35,037 bases of DNA, taken from contig NZ_CAJYES010000181.1 in NCBI RefSeq assembly GCF_913773995.1, forward strand, positions 1 through 35,037, read 5' to 3'. Positions 8,103 to 15,462 of this stretch are shown here, in pieces (the stretch's first letter is position 1; each line of letters begins with the position of its first letter). The notes beneath the pieces were generated by a model. It saw nothing but the letters and a program-made list of their open reading frames with translations. It did no database searches and was not told where the DNA came from. Source of the DNA: an uncultured Pseudacidovorax sp. (GTDB taxonomy: Bacteria > Pseudomonadota > Gammaproteobacteria > Burkholderiales > Burkholderiaceae_C). Made by a program: the position numbers and the translations under genes.

Positions 8103-8127
8103 CGGCCCCTTCGGGGGCCGTTTTTTT
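8103..8127 (+). terminator. Rho-independent terminator after the zinc-ribbon gene
   Basis: CGGCCCC (8103-8109) pairs with GGGGCCG (8114-8120) across a TTCG tetraloop. Seven T follow at 8121-8127. It stops rightward transcription just before the convergent hydratase-like gene ends at 8133. Confidence 0.9.
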
Positions 8128-8132
8128 GCCGG

Positions 8133-8846
8133 CTACACGGCGTCGGTCAGCTTGCGCTTGATGATCTGCAGCGCGGCCGGCTCCATGGCTGCGATCTGCC
8201 GCGCCAGCGTGCCCACGTAGGACTCGAACAATTCGGGCCGCGGAACGGCCTCGAACAGGCCTCGCACCGCCGGGTCCTCCGCCCCCATCGGCCGGCCCGC
8301 AAGGAACAGGCGCTTCGCGCCGTTCATGCCCAGCTGCTTGACGGCGCGCACGAAGGTGTGGCGGTTGTTGAAGCCGCTCATGCCCAGGGGCATGGCGAGT
8401 TGGGCGCCCGCGCCCGCCACGCGCAGATCGCAGGCCAGCACCAGGTCCAGCGCCGGCCCGATGCAGCTGCCATTCATGGCGCACAGCGTGATCGGCCGCA
8501 GTCCTTCCAGCGCGCGGGCCACCTTGTCGAGCAAGGTGGGATCGTAACGCTCCTTGGCCGCCTCGATGTACTCGTAGCCCCCGCAGAACACCGGCCGCCC
8601 TTGGCCGCCCGTCTGGGCCGTCAGCACGACCACGCGAACCATCGGGTTGGCGTGCAATTCGGCCAGCGTGGCCAGCAGCCAGCGCAGATCCTGATCGCGC
8701 AGCCAGTTGCTGCTGCCCGGCCGGTTGAGCCGGATGGTGCTGATGCCACCGGCATGGCTCAGCTGTGGAAGGTCGGTCGCGGGTTCGGGGTTGGCCGCAT
8801 GGGTTGCTGCAGTGGCAACGGCTGCGACGGATTCAAAAGTGCTCAT
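8133..8846 (-). CDS. Enoyl-CoA hydratase/isomerase-family protein with altered active site
   Basis: The start is ATG 8844-8846 (minus strand), with AGGGA 9 bases upstream; product 237 residues. The crotonase fold is recognisable from VRVVVLTAQTGGQGRPVFCGG (about 70-90) as first oxyanion-hole strand and NGSCIGPALDLVLACDLRVA (125-144) as second, ending in the family's CD pair. The usual GGGxE of hydratases is GPALD here, so Asp134 stands where catalytic Glu144 of rat hydratase sits. The position of the second catalytic Glu (PE in QPEILLG) is occupied by MPLGMSG. Hydratase activity is therefore doubtful; an isomerase, decarboxylase or thioesterase variant is possible. The C-terminal helix (AALQIIKRKL) is typical. 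No metabolic neighbour helps. Confidence 0.8.
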   Translation of the reverse strand: MSTFESVAAVATAATHAANPEPATDLPQLSHAGGISTIRLNRPGSSNWLRDQDLRWLLATLAELHANPMVRVVVLTAQTGGQGRPVFCGGYEYIEAAKERYDPTLLDKVARALEGLRPITLCAMNGSCIGPALDLVLACDLRVAGAGAQLAMPLGMSGFNNRHTFVRAVKQLGMNGAKRLFLAGRPMGAEDPAVRGLFEAVPRPELFESYVGTLARQIAAMEPAALQIIKRKLTDAV

Positions 8847-9143
8847 CGATATCGGTCCCTGATGTGGTGAGAAGGCACGGTTGCGCCGACCGGCCATCAC
8901 CCACCTCGAGACCTCGGCCCCTGCGTTGCGCGACCGCCGGCCGACCCCGCAGGCAAGCAGGAAGCCTGCCATTGAACACTTTGTTCTTCATGGCTACACC
9001 GTGCACGCGCACAGCCGAAACGCACAGCGCTTGTCAATGGCAAGGCGGCAGCCGTTCAACGCAGCGACCGCTCGCCCTCCCCGCTTCGGTGCACGCGCCA
9101 TGCCCCGCGGCACCGCGCTTGCCCCTGCGGCATGCCGCCCTCA

Positions 9144-9331
9144 GTTGACCTTCACGCGGTAAAGCACCGCGCCCGAGCCGCCCGACGGCAGCGAGCCGGA
9201 GAAGGTCCATGTGATCGAGCCGGTACCGCCCGCCGTCTGCGTGACGCTGCATTCCTTGGGGCTGTCCGGTGAAAGATTGGCCGGCGTCACCTTGGAGCAG
9301 GTGCCCAGGCTGGCCGGTCGCCGGAACCGTC
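9144..9331 (-). pseudogene. C-terminal fragment of a secreted Ig-like protein, minus strand
   Basis: On the minus strand an open frame from about 9331 to the TGA at 9144-9146 reads as a plausible beta-rich C-terminus: TPANLSPDSPKECSVTQTAG, then SITWTFSGSLPSGGSG and AVLYRVKVN. It has no start codon and no signal peptide, and it runs into a stop upstream. The opposite-strand fragment beginning at about the same point is of similar type, so this looks like the remnant of a rearranged gene. Confidence 0.4.
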
Positions 9332-9601
9332 AGCCTGAAAGCGCAGGTGCTGCAAGCGCTCAGCAGCGGCACCGTGACACTGCCGATAAGCGATGTCGCC
9401 ATCAGCTCCAGCAATGCCGGCCTGCCGCCGCCGCCCGTACCAGCCTCGGGCACCGGGCTCACGATCACCGTCACGCCGACCGGCTTCACCAACAAAGTGA
9501 CGCAGCAGACCGCCACCTGGACCTTTAGCTATTCGCCGACCACGGCGCTAACGGCTGGCACCTACACCGGTCAATTGGGCTTCACGGCGACTTCACCGTG
9601 A
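9305..9601 (+). pseudogene. C-terminal fragment of a secreted Ig-like protein, plus strand
   Basis: This frame, best from about 9320, reads as Ser/Thr-rich beta strands (TVSLKAQVLQALSSGTVTLP, a PPPPVPAS linker, then VTQQTATWTFSYSPTTA and TYTGQLGFTATSP) and stops at 9599-9601. There is an ATG at 9293 region only through a poorly coding N-terminus, and no signal peptide or ribosome binding site. It is probably the tail of a former longer gene. It lies back to back with the minus-strand fragment at 9144-9331; both contain a VTQ...WTFS pattern. Confidence 0.4.
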
Positions 9602-9647
9602 GTGGCACGCGGGGCCGAGGATCGGGAGGGCGAAGCGTCCGGACAAG

Positions 9648-9672
9648 AAAAAAGCCCGTGGAATCACGGGCT
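9648..9672 (-). terminator. Intrinsic terminator downstream of tRNA-His
   Basis: AGCCCGTG (9653-9660) pairs with CACGGGCT (9665-9672) around GAAT. On the minus strand the hairpin is followed by a U-run from A 9648-9653. It lies 16 bases past the tRNA-His CCA end and must terminate its transcript. Confidence 0.9.
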
Positions 9673-9687
9673 TCAATCAAGAACGTT

Positions 9688-9764
9688 TGGGGTGGCTGAT
9701 GGGACTCGAACCCACGACGACCAGAATCACAATCTGGGACTCTACCAACTGAGCTACAGCCACC
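9688..9764 (-). tRNA. tRNA-His (anticodon GTG)
   Basis: Minus-strand cloverleaf with the extra 5' G typical of tRNA-His (G at 9764 before GTGGCTG). The anticodon loop ATTGTGATT carries GTG, the T arm contains GGTTCGAGTCC, the acceptor 3' strand is CAGCCAC, and CCA is encoded (TGG at 9688-9690 on the plus strand). It closely matches known bacterial tRNA-His sequences. Confidence 0.97.
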
Positions 9765-9777
9765 GAGAGAACTGCGA

Positions 9778-9783
9778 AGTATA
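9778..9783 (-). promoter_or_regulatory. Candidate -10 box of the tRNA-His promoter
   Basis: TATACT on the minus strand lies 14 bases upstream of the tRNA 5' end, correct for a start a few bases before the mature RNA. No good -35 hexamer at 17 bases is seen; TTGGAG is present but 20 bases away. The promoter lies in the 45-base gap after ppiD. Confidence 0.5.
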
Positions 9784-9809
9784 GCGGAAAATTTCTGCCC
9801 TACCTCCAA

Positions 9810-11738
9810 TTATTGGATCACGACCGCCGGATTGCCCGAGGGACGCGGCACCTTGATGGTGGCCTTGAAGCGATCCTTGAGCATGGCGTAGTAGGCCTCG
9901 GCCTCAGCGCTCGACATGGCCTGCGACAGCTGCGTGCGCTCCTGTTGGCGCTGCTCCGCAGGCACGTCGGCCGGCGGCAGCGTTTTGTTGACGCGCAGCA
10001 CGGCATACCCCTGGGCGCCAAGATCCACACCCACCCAGGCCGGTAGCTTGGACGGATCGGCACGCAACGCTGCCTCGACGACGGCCGCCGGCTGCCCGCT
10101 GGCGGCGTCGGTGCGAGAGACAGTCACGGGCTGGCCCAGGCCTGCCGGCAGCGAGGTACCCGAAGTACCCTCCCACGCCTTGAGCTTGGCTTCGCCCTCT
10201 GTCTTGGCTGCCGCGGCAGCACGCTCGGCCACCAGTTGCTCACGCACGCGGGCCTTCACTTCATCGAAGGTCTGAGTGCGCGCGGGCACGTGACGCGTCA
10301 CGCGGCCCACCGCCAGCTGATTGCCGCCGAGGTCGACCGCCTCGGTGTTGTGCTTGCGCTCCAACGTGTCGGCCGAGAACAGCGCATTGATGAAGGCGCG
10401 ATTGCCCAGCGGGCCCTGCGCCCCCTGCACCGGCGTGCGACCCACGCCTTGCGCCTTCTGGATCGGCAGCTTGAGTGCATCCGCCGCAGGTTGCAGGCTG
10501 TCGGCCTGCTGATAGACCAGGTCGGACAGCGCGTCGGCCTGCTTGGCAAAGGCCTGCGAGGCCTGCTGGCCGCGGATCTCGTCCTCGATGCGCGCACGCA
10601 CCTGCTCGAAGGGAGGCACCACGCCCGGCTTGATGTCGTCCAGGCGAATGATGTGATAGCCGTAGTCGGTTTCCACCACGTTGCTGATCTCGCCCTTTTT
10701 GAGCGCGAACATCGCGTCTTCGAAGGGCTTGACCATGGCGCCGCGCGTCACGAAGTCGAGCGCGCCCCCTTGTGCGGCAGAGCCCGGGTCCTGCGAGTTC
10801 TTCTTGGCGAGCTCGCCGAAGCTCGCGGGGTTCTTGCGAACCTCGTCCAGCAGTTCTTCGGCACGGGCCTTGGCCTTGGCGCGTTCGGCAGCGGGAGCGT
10901 CCTTGCCCGCGGCGATGAGGATGTGCGCGGCCTTGCGTTCTTCCTTGGTGCCGAAGCGGTCCTTGTTCTGCTCGTAGTAGGCCTTGAGGTCCGCCTCCGG
11001 CACGGTGATCGTCTTCTTGACCGCGTCCATGTTGAGCACGATGTACTCGACATCGGCCTGCTCCGGCAGCTGATAGCTGGCGGTATGGCTCTTGTAATAG
11101 GCCTCGAGATCGGCATCGGACACCGAGACCTTGGCGCTGAACTCGGCTGGCGAGAATCGCGCCACCTGAACCTCGCGGCGCTCGCGCATCGCATTGCTCA
11201 GCACATCGAGCAGCGCAGGGTTCGGTGCGGCCGAGCCCGTCACGCCACCGAGCAGTTGCTGCGTCGCGAGATCGGCGCGCACGGCCGCCTCGACCTGCTC
11301 GGGCGTACGACCGGTCGCCATGATGAAGCGCTGTCGGTCGAAGTTGCCCTTGTCGTCACGGAAGCTCGCCAGTCCCGCGTCCTCTGAAAAGACACGGGTC
11401 AGCCGGTCGTCCGACACGGTCATGTTGGTCTTGAGCGCCGCTGCGCTGAGCACGCGATTGCGCACCATGCGCTCCAGCGTGGCGTAGCGCGCAGCGTCGG
11501 TATCGAAGACCGACGCGTCGAGACTGGGCATCTGCTGACGCAGCCGGTCGGTTTCGTTGCGGTGTTGCTGCTCCCACTCGGTACGTGTGATCGACTGCCC
11601 GTCGACGGACGCCACCACATCGCCACGGTCGCCGTTGTTGGTGTAGTTCTGCACGCCGAACAACACGAAGGAAGGAATGATCAGCAAGAACAGGGCGATC
11701 ATCACGATCTTGTTGTACTTGCGGAAGAAATCAAACAT
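9810..11738 (-). CDS. ppiD: Periplasmic folding chaperone PpiD, SurA/parvulin family
   Basis: This 642-residue protein has the PpiD layout. A short cytoplasmic N-terminus (MFDFFRKYNK) is followed by one membrane anchor (IVMIALFLLIIPSFVLFGV, residues 11-29), a long SurA-N-like helical chaperone region (about 35-260), and a parvulin domain at about 268-372 (KAAHILIAAGKD at its start, GGALDFVTRGAMVKPFEDA in the middle, TDYGYHIIRLDDI at its end). A C-terminal chaperone-like part follows. It assists folding of exported outer-membrane and periplasmic proteins at the Sec exit; isomerase activity in PpiD proteins is often weak. It lies downstream of hupB as in many proteobacteria, separated here by tRNA-Val and its terminator. 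The start ATG gives the canonical MFDFFRK opening. Confidence 0.95.
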   Translation of the reverse strand: MFDFFRKYNKIVMIALFLLIIPSFVLFGVQNYTNNGDRGDVVASVDGQSITRTEWEQQHRNETDRLRQQMPSLDASVFDTDAARYATLERMVRNRVLSAAALKTNMTVSDDRLTRVFSEDAGLASFRDDKGNFDRQRFIMATGRTPEQVEAAVRADLATQQLLGGVTGSAAPNPALLDVLSNAMRERREVQVARFSPAEFSAKVSVSDADLEAYYKSHTASYQLPEQADVEYIVLNMDAVKKTITVPEADLKAYYEQNKDRFGTKEERKAAHILIAAGKDAPAAERAKAKARAEELLDEVRKNPASFGELAKKNSQDPGSAAQGGALDFVTRGAMVKPFEDAMFALKKGEISNVVETDYGYHIIRLDDIKPGVVPPFEQVRARIEDEIRGQQASQAFAKQADALSDLVYQQADSLQPAADALKLPIQKAQGVGRTPVQGAQGPLGNRAFINALFSADTLERKHNTEAVDLGGNQLAVGRVTRHVPARTQTFDEVKARVREQLVAERAAAAAKTEGEAKLKAWEGTSGTSLPAGLGQPVTVSRTDAASGQPAAVVEAALRADPSKLPAWVGVDLGAQGYAVLRVNKTLPPADVPAEQRQQERTQLSQAMSSAEAEAYYAMLKDRFKATIKVPRPSGNPAVVIQ

Positions 11739-12050
11739 GCCTGCACACCTCTAGGATCGGACGTCAAAGCGCCCGCGGAGACGACGAGAAACAAAGGCGA
11801 ACATGAGGTCCGCCACCGGTCACGGAGGGGGTGAATGCTCGGGGACGATCCCTGACCTTGGCTGGCAAGAGATGTTGTTGTACGACTGCTTGCAGCACCT
11901 GCCCTGACGCCGGCTGGTCGAACCGGCGCGCGGATTCTAGCTGCGCCGCATGCCCGCCTTGCCGCCGACGGACGCTGATTCGACGGGGCCACTCACAGGC
12001 GCTGTGCCACGCGAACCCAAGTGGGAGTGCGGTCCCCGTCGACAATGCAA
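11739..12050. other. Gap between ppiD and the tRNA-Val terminator
   Basis: No gene is supported. Frames open here have no coding character. The gap must contain the ppiD promoter (minus strand), since transcription from hupB and tRNA-Val is stopped by the terminator at 12051-12074. No clear -35/-10 pair was identified by eye. Confidence 0.4.
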
Positions 12051-12074
12051 AAGGCCCGGATCGCTCCGGGCCTT
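12049..12074 (-). terminator. Intrinsic terminator after tRNA-Val
   Basis: AAGGCCCGGA (12051-12060) pairs with TCCGGGCCTT (12065-12074) around TCGC. On the minus strand the stem ends in CCTTTT. It closes the hupB-tRNA-Val transcript 15 bases past the tRNA. Confidence 0.85.
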
Positions 12075-12088
12075 CGCATCAATCGGGG

Positions 12089-12164
12089 TGGTGGGTGCTG
12101 ACGGGCTCGAACCGCCGACCTACGCCTTGTAAGGGCGCCGCTCTACCAGCTGAGCTAAGCACCC
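12089..12164 (-). tRNA. tRNA-Val (anticodon TAC)
   Basis: Minus-strand cloverleaf. The acceptor GGGTGCT (5' end at 12164) pairs with AGCACCC, the D arm has AGCTCAGCTGGTAGAGC, the anticodon loop CCTTACAAG carries TAC, and the T arm contains GGTTCGAGCCC. The discriminator is A and CCA is encoded (12091-12089). It begins 13 bases after the hupB stop, so it is probably processed from the hupB transcript. Confidence 0.97.
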
Positions 12165-12177
12165 CCGATGGTTCGCT

Positions 12178-12450
12178 TCAGTTCAGTGCGTCCTTGAGCG
12201 CCTTGCCGGGACGGAACTTGGGAACCTTCGCAGCCTTGATCTTAATCGCAGTTCCGGTGCGCGGATTGCGCCCCGTTCGCGCTGCGCGCTTGCCCACTGC
12301 AAAGGTACCGAAACCAACCAGGGACACCGAGCCGCCCTTCTTGAGCGTGGTGCGAATGGCACCCAACGTGGACTCCAGGGCTCGCGTGGCCGCGGCCTTG
12401 GAGAGGTCGGCGTTCTTGGCGATGTGTTCGATCAGTTCGGTCTTGTTCAC
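12178..12450 (-). CDS. hupB: DNA-binding protein HU (HU-beta type)
   Basis: The product is 90 residues, the normal HU length, read from a GTG start at 12448-12450 with GAGG upstream. It opens [20 protein letters not shown] (dimerisation helices), continues with [19 protein letters not shown], the DNA-binding arm with the signature [14 protein letters not shown] and the intercalating proline in the RNPRTG loop, and ends in the C-terminal helix [12 protein letters not shown] is the abundant nucleoid-bending protein. A frame extending upstream to 12639 lacks coding character and is rejected. tRNA-Val follows in the same transcript. Confidence 0.96.
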   Translation of the reverse strand: MNKTELIEHIAKNADLSKAAATRALESTLGAIRTTLKKGGSVSLVGFGTFAVGKRAARTGRNPRTGTAIKIKAAKVPKFRPGKALKDALN

Positions 12451-12669
12451 AAGGGCCTCATGGCGGAAGGTTGAGCAGCGGTCGGAAGCGCGAGCAGACC
12501 CTCCGTGGGCATGCGGCATGGACATTGGGGGGAAGGGAGGCGATTCCGTAAAACGTCGACCCTGGCGGCCGAGCGGCAGATTACAACCATGCGACCCAGG
12601 AGTGTCAATAAGGCAGAAGCACAACGCACTCAACTGCAAACAGTTTGACCAACAAGTTCACAAAGTGAA

Positions 12670-13245
12670 TCACCCACGCGCTTCGGTACGGGCCCGAATC
12701 TCGGGTATGGCCTTGCGCAGGTAGTACACCATCGACCACACCGTGAGCACACCTGCGGCCCAGATGAGCCAGCGCCCCCAGAGGCCGGTGTCGATCGTGT
12801 CGAAGAGCACCCCTTGATAGAGCAGGAAGGGAATCGCCACCATCTGCACGGTGGTCTTGACCTTGCCGATCATGTGTACGGCCACGCTCTTGCCGGCACC
12901 CAACTGGGCCATCCACTCCCGCAAGGCAGAGATCGCAATCTCGCGGCCGATGATGATCAGGGCCACGAACACATCGGCGCGATTGAGGTGCACCAGCACC
13001 AGCAGCGAGGCGCACACGAGGAACTTGTCCGCAACCGGATCGAGGAAGGCGCCGAACGCCGAGGTCTGGTTGAGACGCCGGGCGAGGAAGCCGTCGAGCC
13101 AGTCGGTGGCCGCGAACACGACGAACATGACCGTCGCGATGAGGTTCCTCATGCCCTCGGGCAACGGCAGGTAGAAGACACCCACGATCAGGGGAATCGC
13201 GACGATGCGCGTCCAGGTCATGATGGTGGGCAGGGTCCAGAACAT
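12670..13245 (-). CDS. pgsA: CDP-diacylglycerol-glycerol-3-phosphate 3-phosphatidyltransferase
   Basis: This 191-residue inner-membrane enzyme makes phosphatidylglycerol phosphate from CDP-diacylglycerol and glycerol 3-phosphate. The complete CDP-alcohol phosphotransferase motif D-x2-D-G-x2-A-R-x8-G-x3-D-x3-D is present at residues 48-73 (Asp48, Asp51, Gly52, Ala55, Arg56, Gly65, Asp69, Asp73). Several hydrophobic helices surround it (IVAIPLIVGVFYL, VFVALIIIG, WLIWAAGVLTVWSMVYYL). The start MFWTLPTIMTWTRI matches the family N-terminus, although the Shine-Dalgarno site is poor. It lies 76 bases downstream of uvrC on the same strand, the arrangement common in proteobacteria. Confidence 0.95.
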   Translation of the reverse strand: MFWTLPTIMTWTRIVAIPLIVGVFYLPLPEGMRNLIATVMFVVFAATDWLDGFLARRLNQTSAFGAFLDPVADKFLVCASLLVLVHLNRADVFVALIIIGREIAISALREWMAQLGAGKSVAVHMIGKVKTTVQMVAIPFLLYQGVLFDTIDTGLWGRWLIWAAGVLTVWSMVYYLRKAIPEIRARTEARG

Positions 13246-13321
13246 CGGCGGATTGTGGCATGAGGCCACCGCCGCCTCGGTCTCGCCGATGCCGTTGATC
13301 GATGCCGCGTTCGCGCGCTGA

Positions 13322-15361
13322 TCAATGCAACGCGCGGTAGATCTCTTCGGCGAGGTCGCGTGCAATGCCATCGACCGAGGCCAGGTCCTCTACGCTGGCT
13401 GCCGCCACGCCGCGAATGCCGCCGAAGCGTTGCAGCAACCTTGCACGCCGCTTGGGACCGACGCCCGGGATGTCCTCCAGTTGGCTGCCGCCCACGCGCA
13501 CCTTGGCGCGCTTGGCGCGCATGCCGGTGATGGCGAAGCGGTGGGCCTCGTCTCGGATCTGGGCGATGAGCATCAGGGCCGCCGAATCCCGTCCCAGGTA
13601 GACCTTCTCTCGGCCATCGGCAAAGACCAGTTCCTCCAGCCCCACCTTGCGGCCTTCGCCTTTCTCGACGCCGACGACCAACGACAGCGGCAGGCCCAGT
13701 TCGACGAAGACTTCGCGGGCCATCGACACCTGGCCCTTGCCGCCGTCGACCAGCACGAGGTCGGGCATGCGCGCACCCACGGTGCCGGGTGGCGCATCCG
13801 CACCGCCGCCATCGCCCGGCGTAGGCGCCTGCGCTTCGGCGGCCATGGCCTCGGCGATCTTGCCGTAGCGTCGCATGAGCACCTGCCGCATGGCGGCATA
13901 GTCGTCGCCCGGTGTGATGCCTTCGATGTTGTAGCGGCGGTACTCGCGGTTCTGCATCGCATGGTCTTCGAAGACCACGCACGAGGCCTGCGTCGCCTCG
14001 CCCGCCGTGTGCGAGATGTCGAAGCACTCGATGCGGAACTGCCCAAGGTCGTCCGGCGCGAGTTCCAGCGCATCGACCAATGCGCGCGTCCGGGCCTGCT
14101 GCGAACCTTCCTCGGCCAGCAGGCGGGCGAGCTGGATGTCGGCATTCTTCTGGGCCATCTCCAGCCACAGCCGTCTTTGCGAACGGGGCTGGAAGACGGC
14201 GGTCACCCGCTGGCCGGCCTGCTGGGCGATGGCTTCGATCAGTTCCCGGCCGACCACCTCGCCCAGCACAAGCGTGGCCGGCGCCGGGGCTTCGATGTAG
14301 TGCTGGGCGATGAAGGCTTCGAGCACCTGGCGTTCGACCGACGGCGCCAGCGTGCCCTCGTCCGCGCGCTCTTCTCCGCGCTCCTCCATGCCATCGGCCG
14401 GACCGCCGTCGTCGTCGGCGGTGGCCGCATCCTGCTGCAGCAGCACCGAGGCGTCCTCCACATGCGCGGGAAAGTAGGCCCGGTCGCCCAGATGTCTTCC
14501 ACCGCGCACCATGGCCAGATTGACGCAGGCCTTGCCACCCTGCACCTTGACGGCCAGGATGTCCACGTCCTTGTCGTCCACGATCTCCACCGACTGCTGG
14601 TGCAACACGCGCGACAGCGCCGACATGCGGTTGCGCAGTTCGGCGGCCTGCTCGAACTCCAGCCGCTCGGCGTGCTGCATCATGCGGCCCTCCAGCTCGG
14701 CCAGCACCTGCTGCGTCTCGCCACGCAGAAAGGCCTCGGCGTTGGCCACGTCATGCGCATAGTCGGCCGGCGCCACATGGCCCACGCACGGGCCGCTGCA
14801 GCGCTTGATCTGATAGAGCAGACAGGGCCGGGTACGGTTGCCGTAGACCGTGTCCTCGCAGGTGCGCAGCTTGAAGACCTTCTGCAGCAGCTGGATGGAT
14901 TCCTTCACCGCCCAGGCGCTGGGGTAAGGGCCGTAGTAACGGTGCCGCCGGTCCGTCGCGCCACGGTAGTAGGCCAGGCGCGGAATGCTGCCAGGCGCGA
15001 GGCCATCGCTGCCATCGCGGTCGCGCACTCCGGTGATCTTGAGGTACGGGTAGCTCTTGTCGTCGCGGAACAGGATGTTGTAGCGCGGCTTGAGCGTCTT
15101 GATGAGGTTGTTTTCGAGCAGCAGCGCCTCGGCCTCGGAGCGCACCACCGTGGTCTCCATCCGGGCGATCTTGCCGATCATGTGGCCGATACGCGTGCCG
15201 GCGTGGTTCTTCTGGAAGTAGCTGGAGACGCGGCGCTTGAGGTTGCGTGCCTTGCCCACATACAGCACGCCGCCGCTCGCGTCGAAGTAACGGTAGACAC
15301 CCGGCAGAGAAGGAAGCGCGGCGACCTCGGCCAGCAGTTGTTCGGAATGCACCTCGGACAT
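13322..15361 (-). CDS. uvrC: UvrABC nucleotide excision repair, subunit C
   Basis: The product is 679 residues from the ATG opening MSEVHSEQ (two earlier in-frame ATG codons add a hydrophobic, unlikely extension). Domains in order are: a GIY-YIG nuclease ([20 protein letters not shown], about residues 18-95) for the 3' incision; a UVR motif ([17 protein letters not shown]) that contacts UvrB; an RNase-H-like domain ([30 protein letters not shown]) for the 5' incision; and paired helix-hairpin-helix motifs at the end ([20 protein letters not shown]). Two low-complexity insertions are visible, an acidic one ([19 protein letters not shown]) and one rich in Gly/Ala/Pro ([15 protein letters not shown]). 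They make the protein longer than the roughly 610 residues of E. coli. pgsA follows in the same direction. Confidence 0.96.
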   Translation of the reverse strand: MSEVHSEQLLAEVAALPSLPGVYRYFDASGGVLYVGKARNLKRRVSSYFQKNHAGTRIGHMIGKIARMETTVVRSEAEALLLENNLIKTLKPRYNILFRDDKSYPYLKITGVRDRDGSDGLAPGSIPRLAYYRGATDRRHRYYGPYPSAWAVKESIQLLQKVFKLRTCEDTVYGNRTRPCLLYQIKRCSGPCVGHVAPADYAHDVANAEAFLRGETQQVLAELEGRMMQHAERLEFEQAAELRNRMSALSRVLHQQSVEIVDDKDVDILAVKVQGGKACVNLAMVRGGRHLGDRAYFPAHVEDASVLLQQDAATADDDGGPADGMEERGEERADEGTLAPSVERQVLEAFIAQHYIEAPAPATLVLGEVVGRELIEAIAQQAGQRVTAVFQPRSQRRLWLEMAQKNADIQLARLLAEEGSQQARTRALVDALELAPDDLGQFRIECFDISHTAGEATQASCVVFEDHAMQNREYRRYNIEGITPGDDYAAMRQVLMRRYGKIAEAMAAEAQAPTPGDGGGADAPPGTVGARMPDLVLVDGGKGQVSMAREVFVELGLPLSLVVGVEKGEGRKVGLEELVFADGREKVYLGRDSAALMLIAQIRDEAHRFAITGMRAKRAKVRVGGSQLEDIPGVGPKRRARLLQRFGGIRGVAAASVEDLASVDGIARDLAEEIYRALH

Positions 15362-15462
15362 GAGGCACATTGTGGCGCGCCATCCCGGAATGAATCCTGC
15401 TACACAAAATTGCAATATCAAGCATGATTTGCTTTCCGTTTAACTACAAGAGTCGGAACCCC

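Noticed and set aside
9034-9516. A 160-codon minus-strand frame across the fragment region
   Set aside because: Its two halves read poorly; the better beta-rich sequence is in another minus frame (ending 9144) and in the plus frame ending at 9601.
10236-11387. A 383-codon plus-strand frame opposite ppiD
   Set aside because: It is a shadow of ppiD: Leu/Arg/His-rich, no motif, no ribosome binding site.
13325-15427. A 700-codon open frame on the plus strand opposite uvrC
   Set aside because: It exactly mirrors uvrC, which has all UvrC domains. The plus-strand translation is Arg/His/Gln-rich with no motif, typical of antisense frames in GC-rich DNA.
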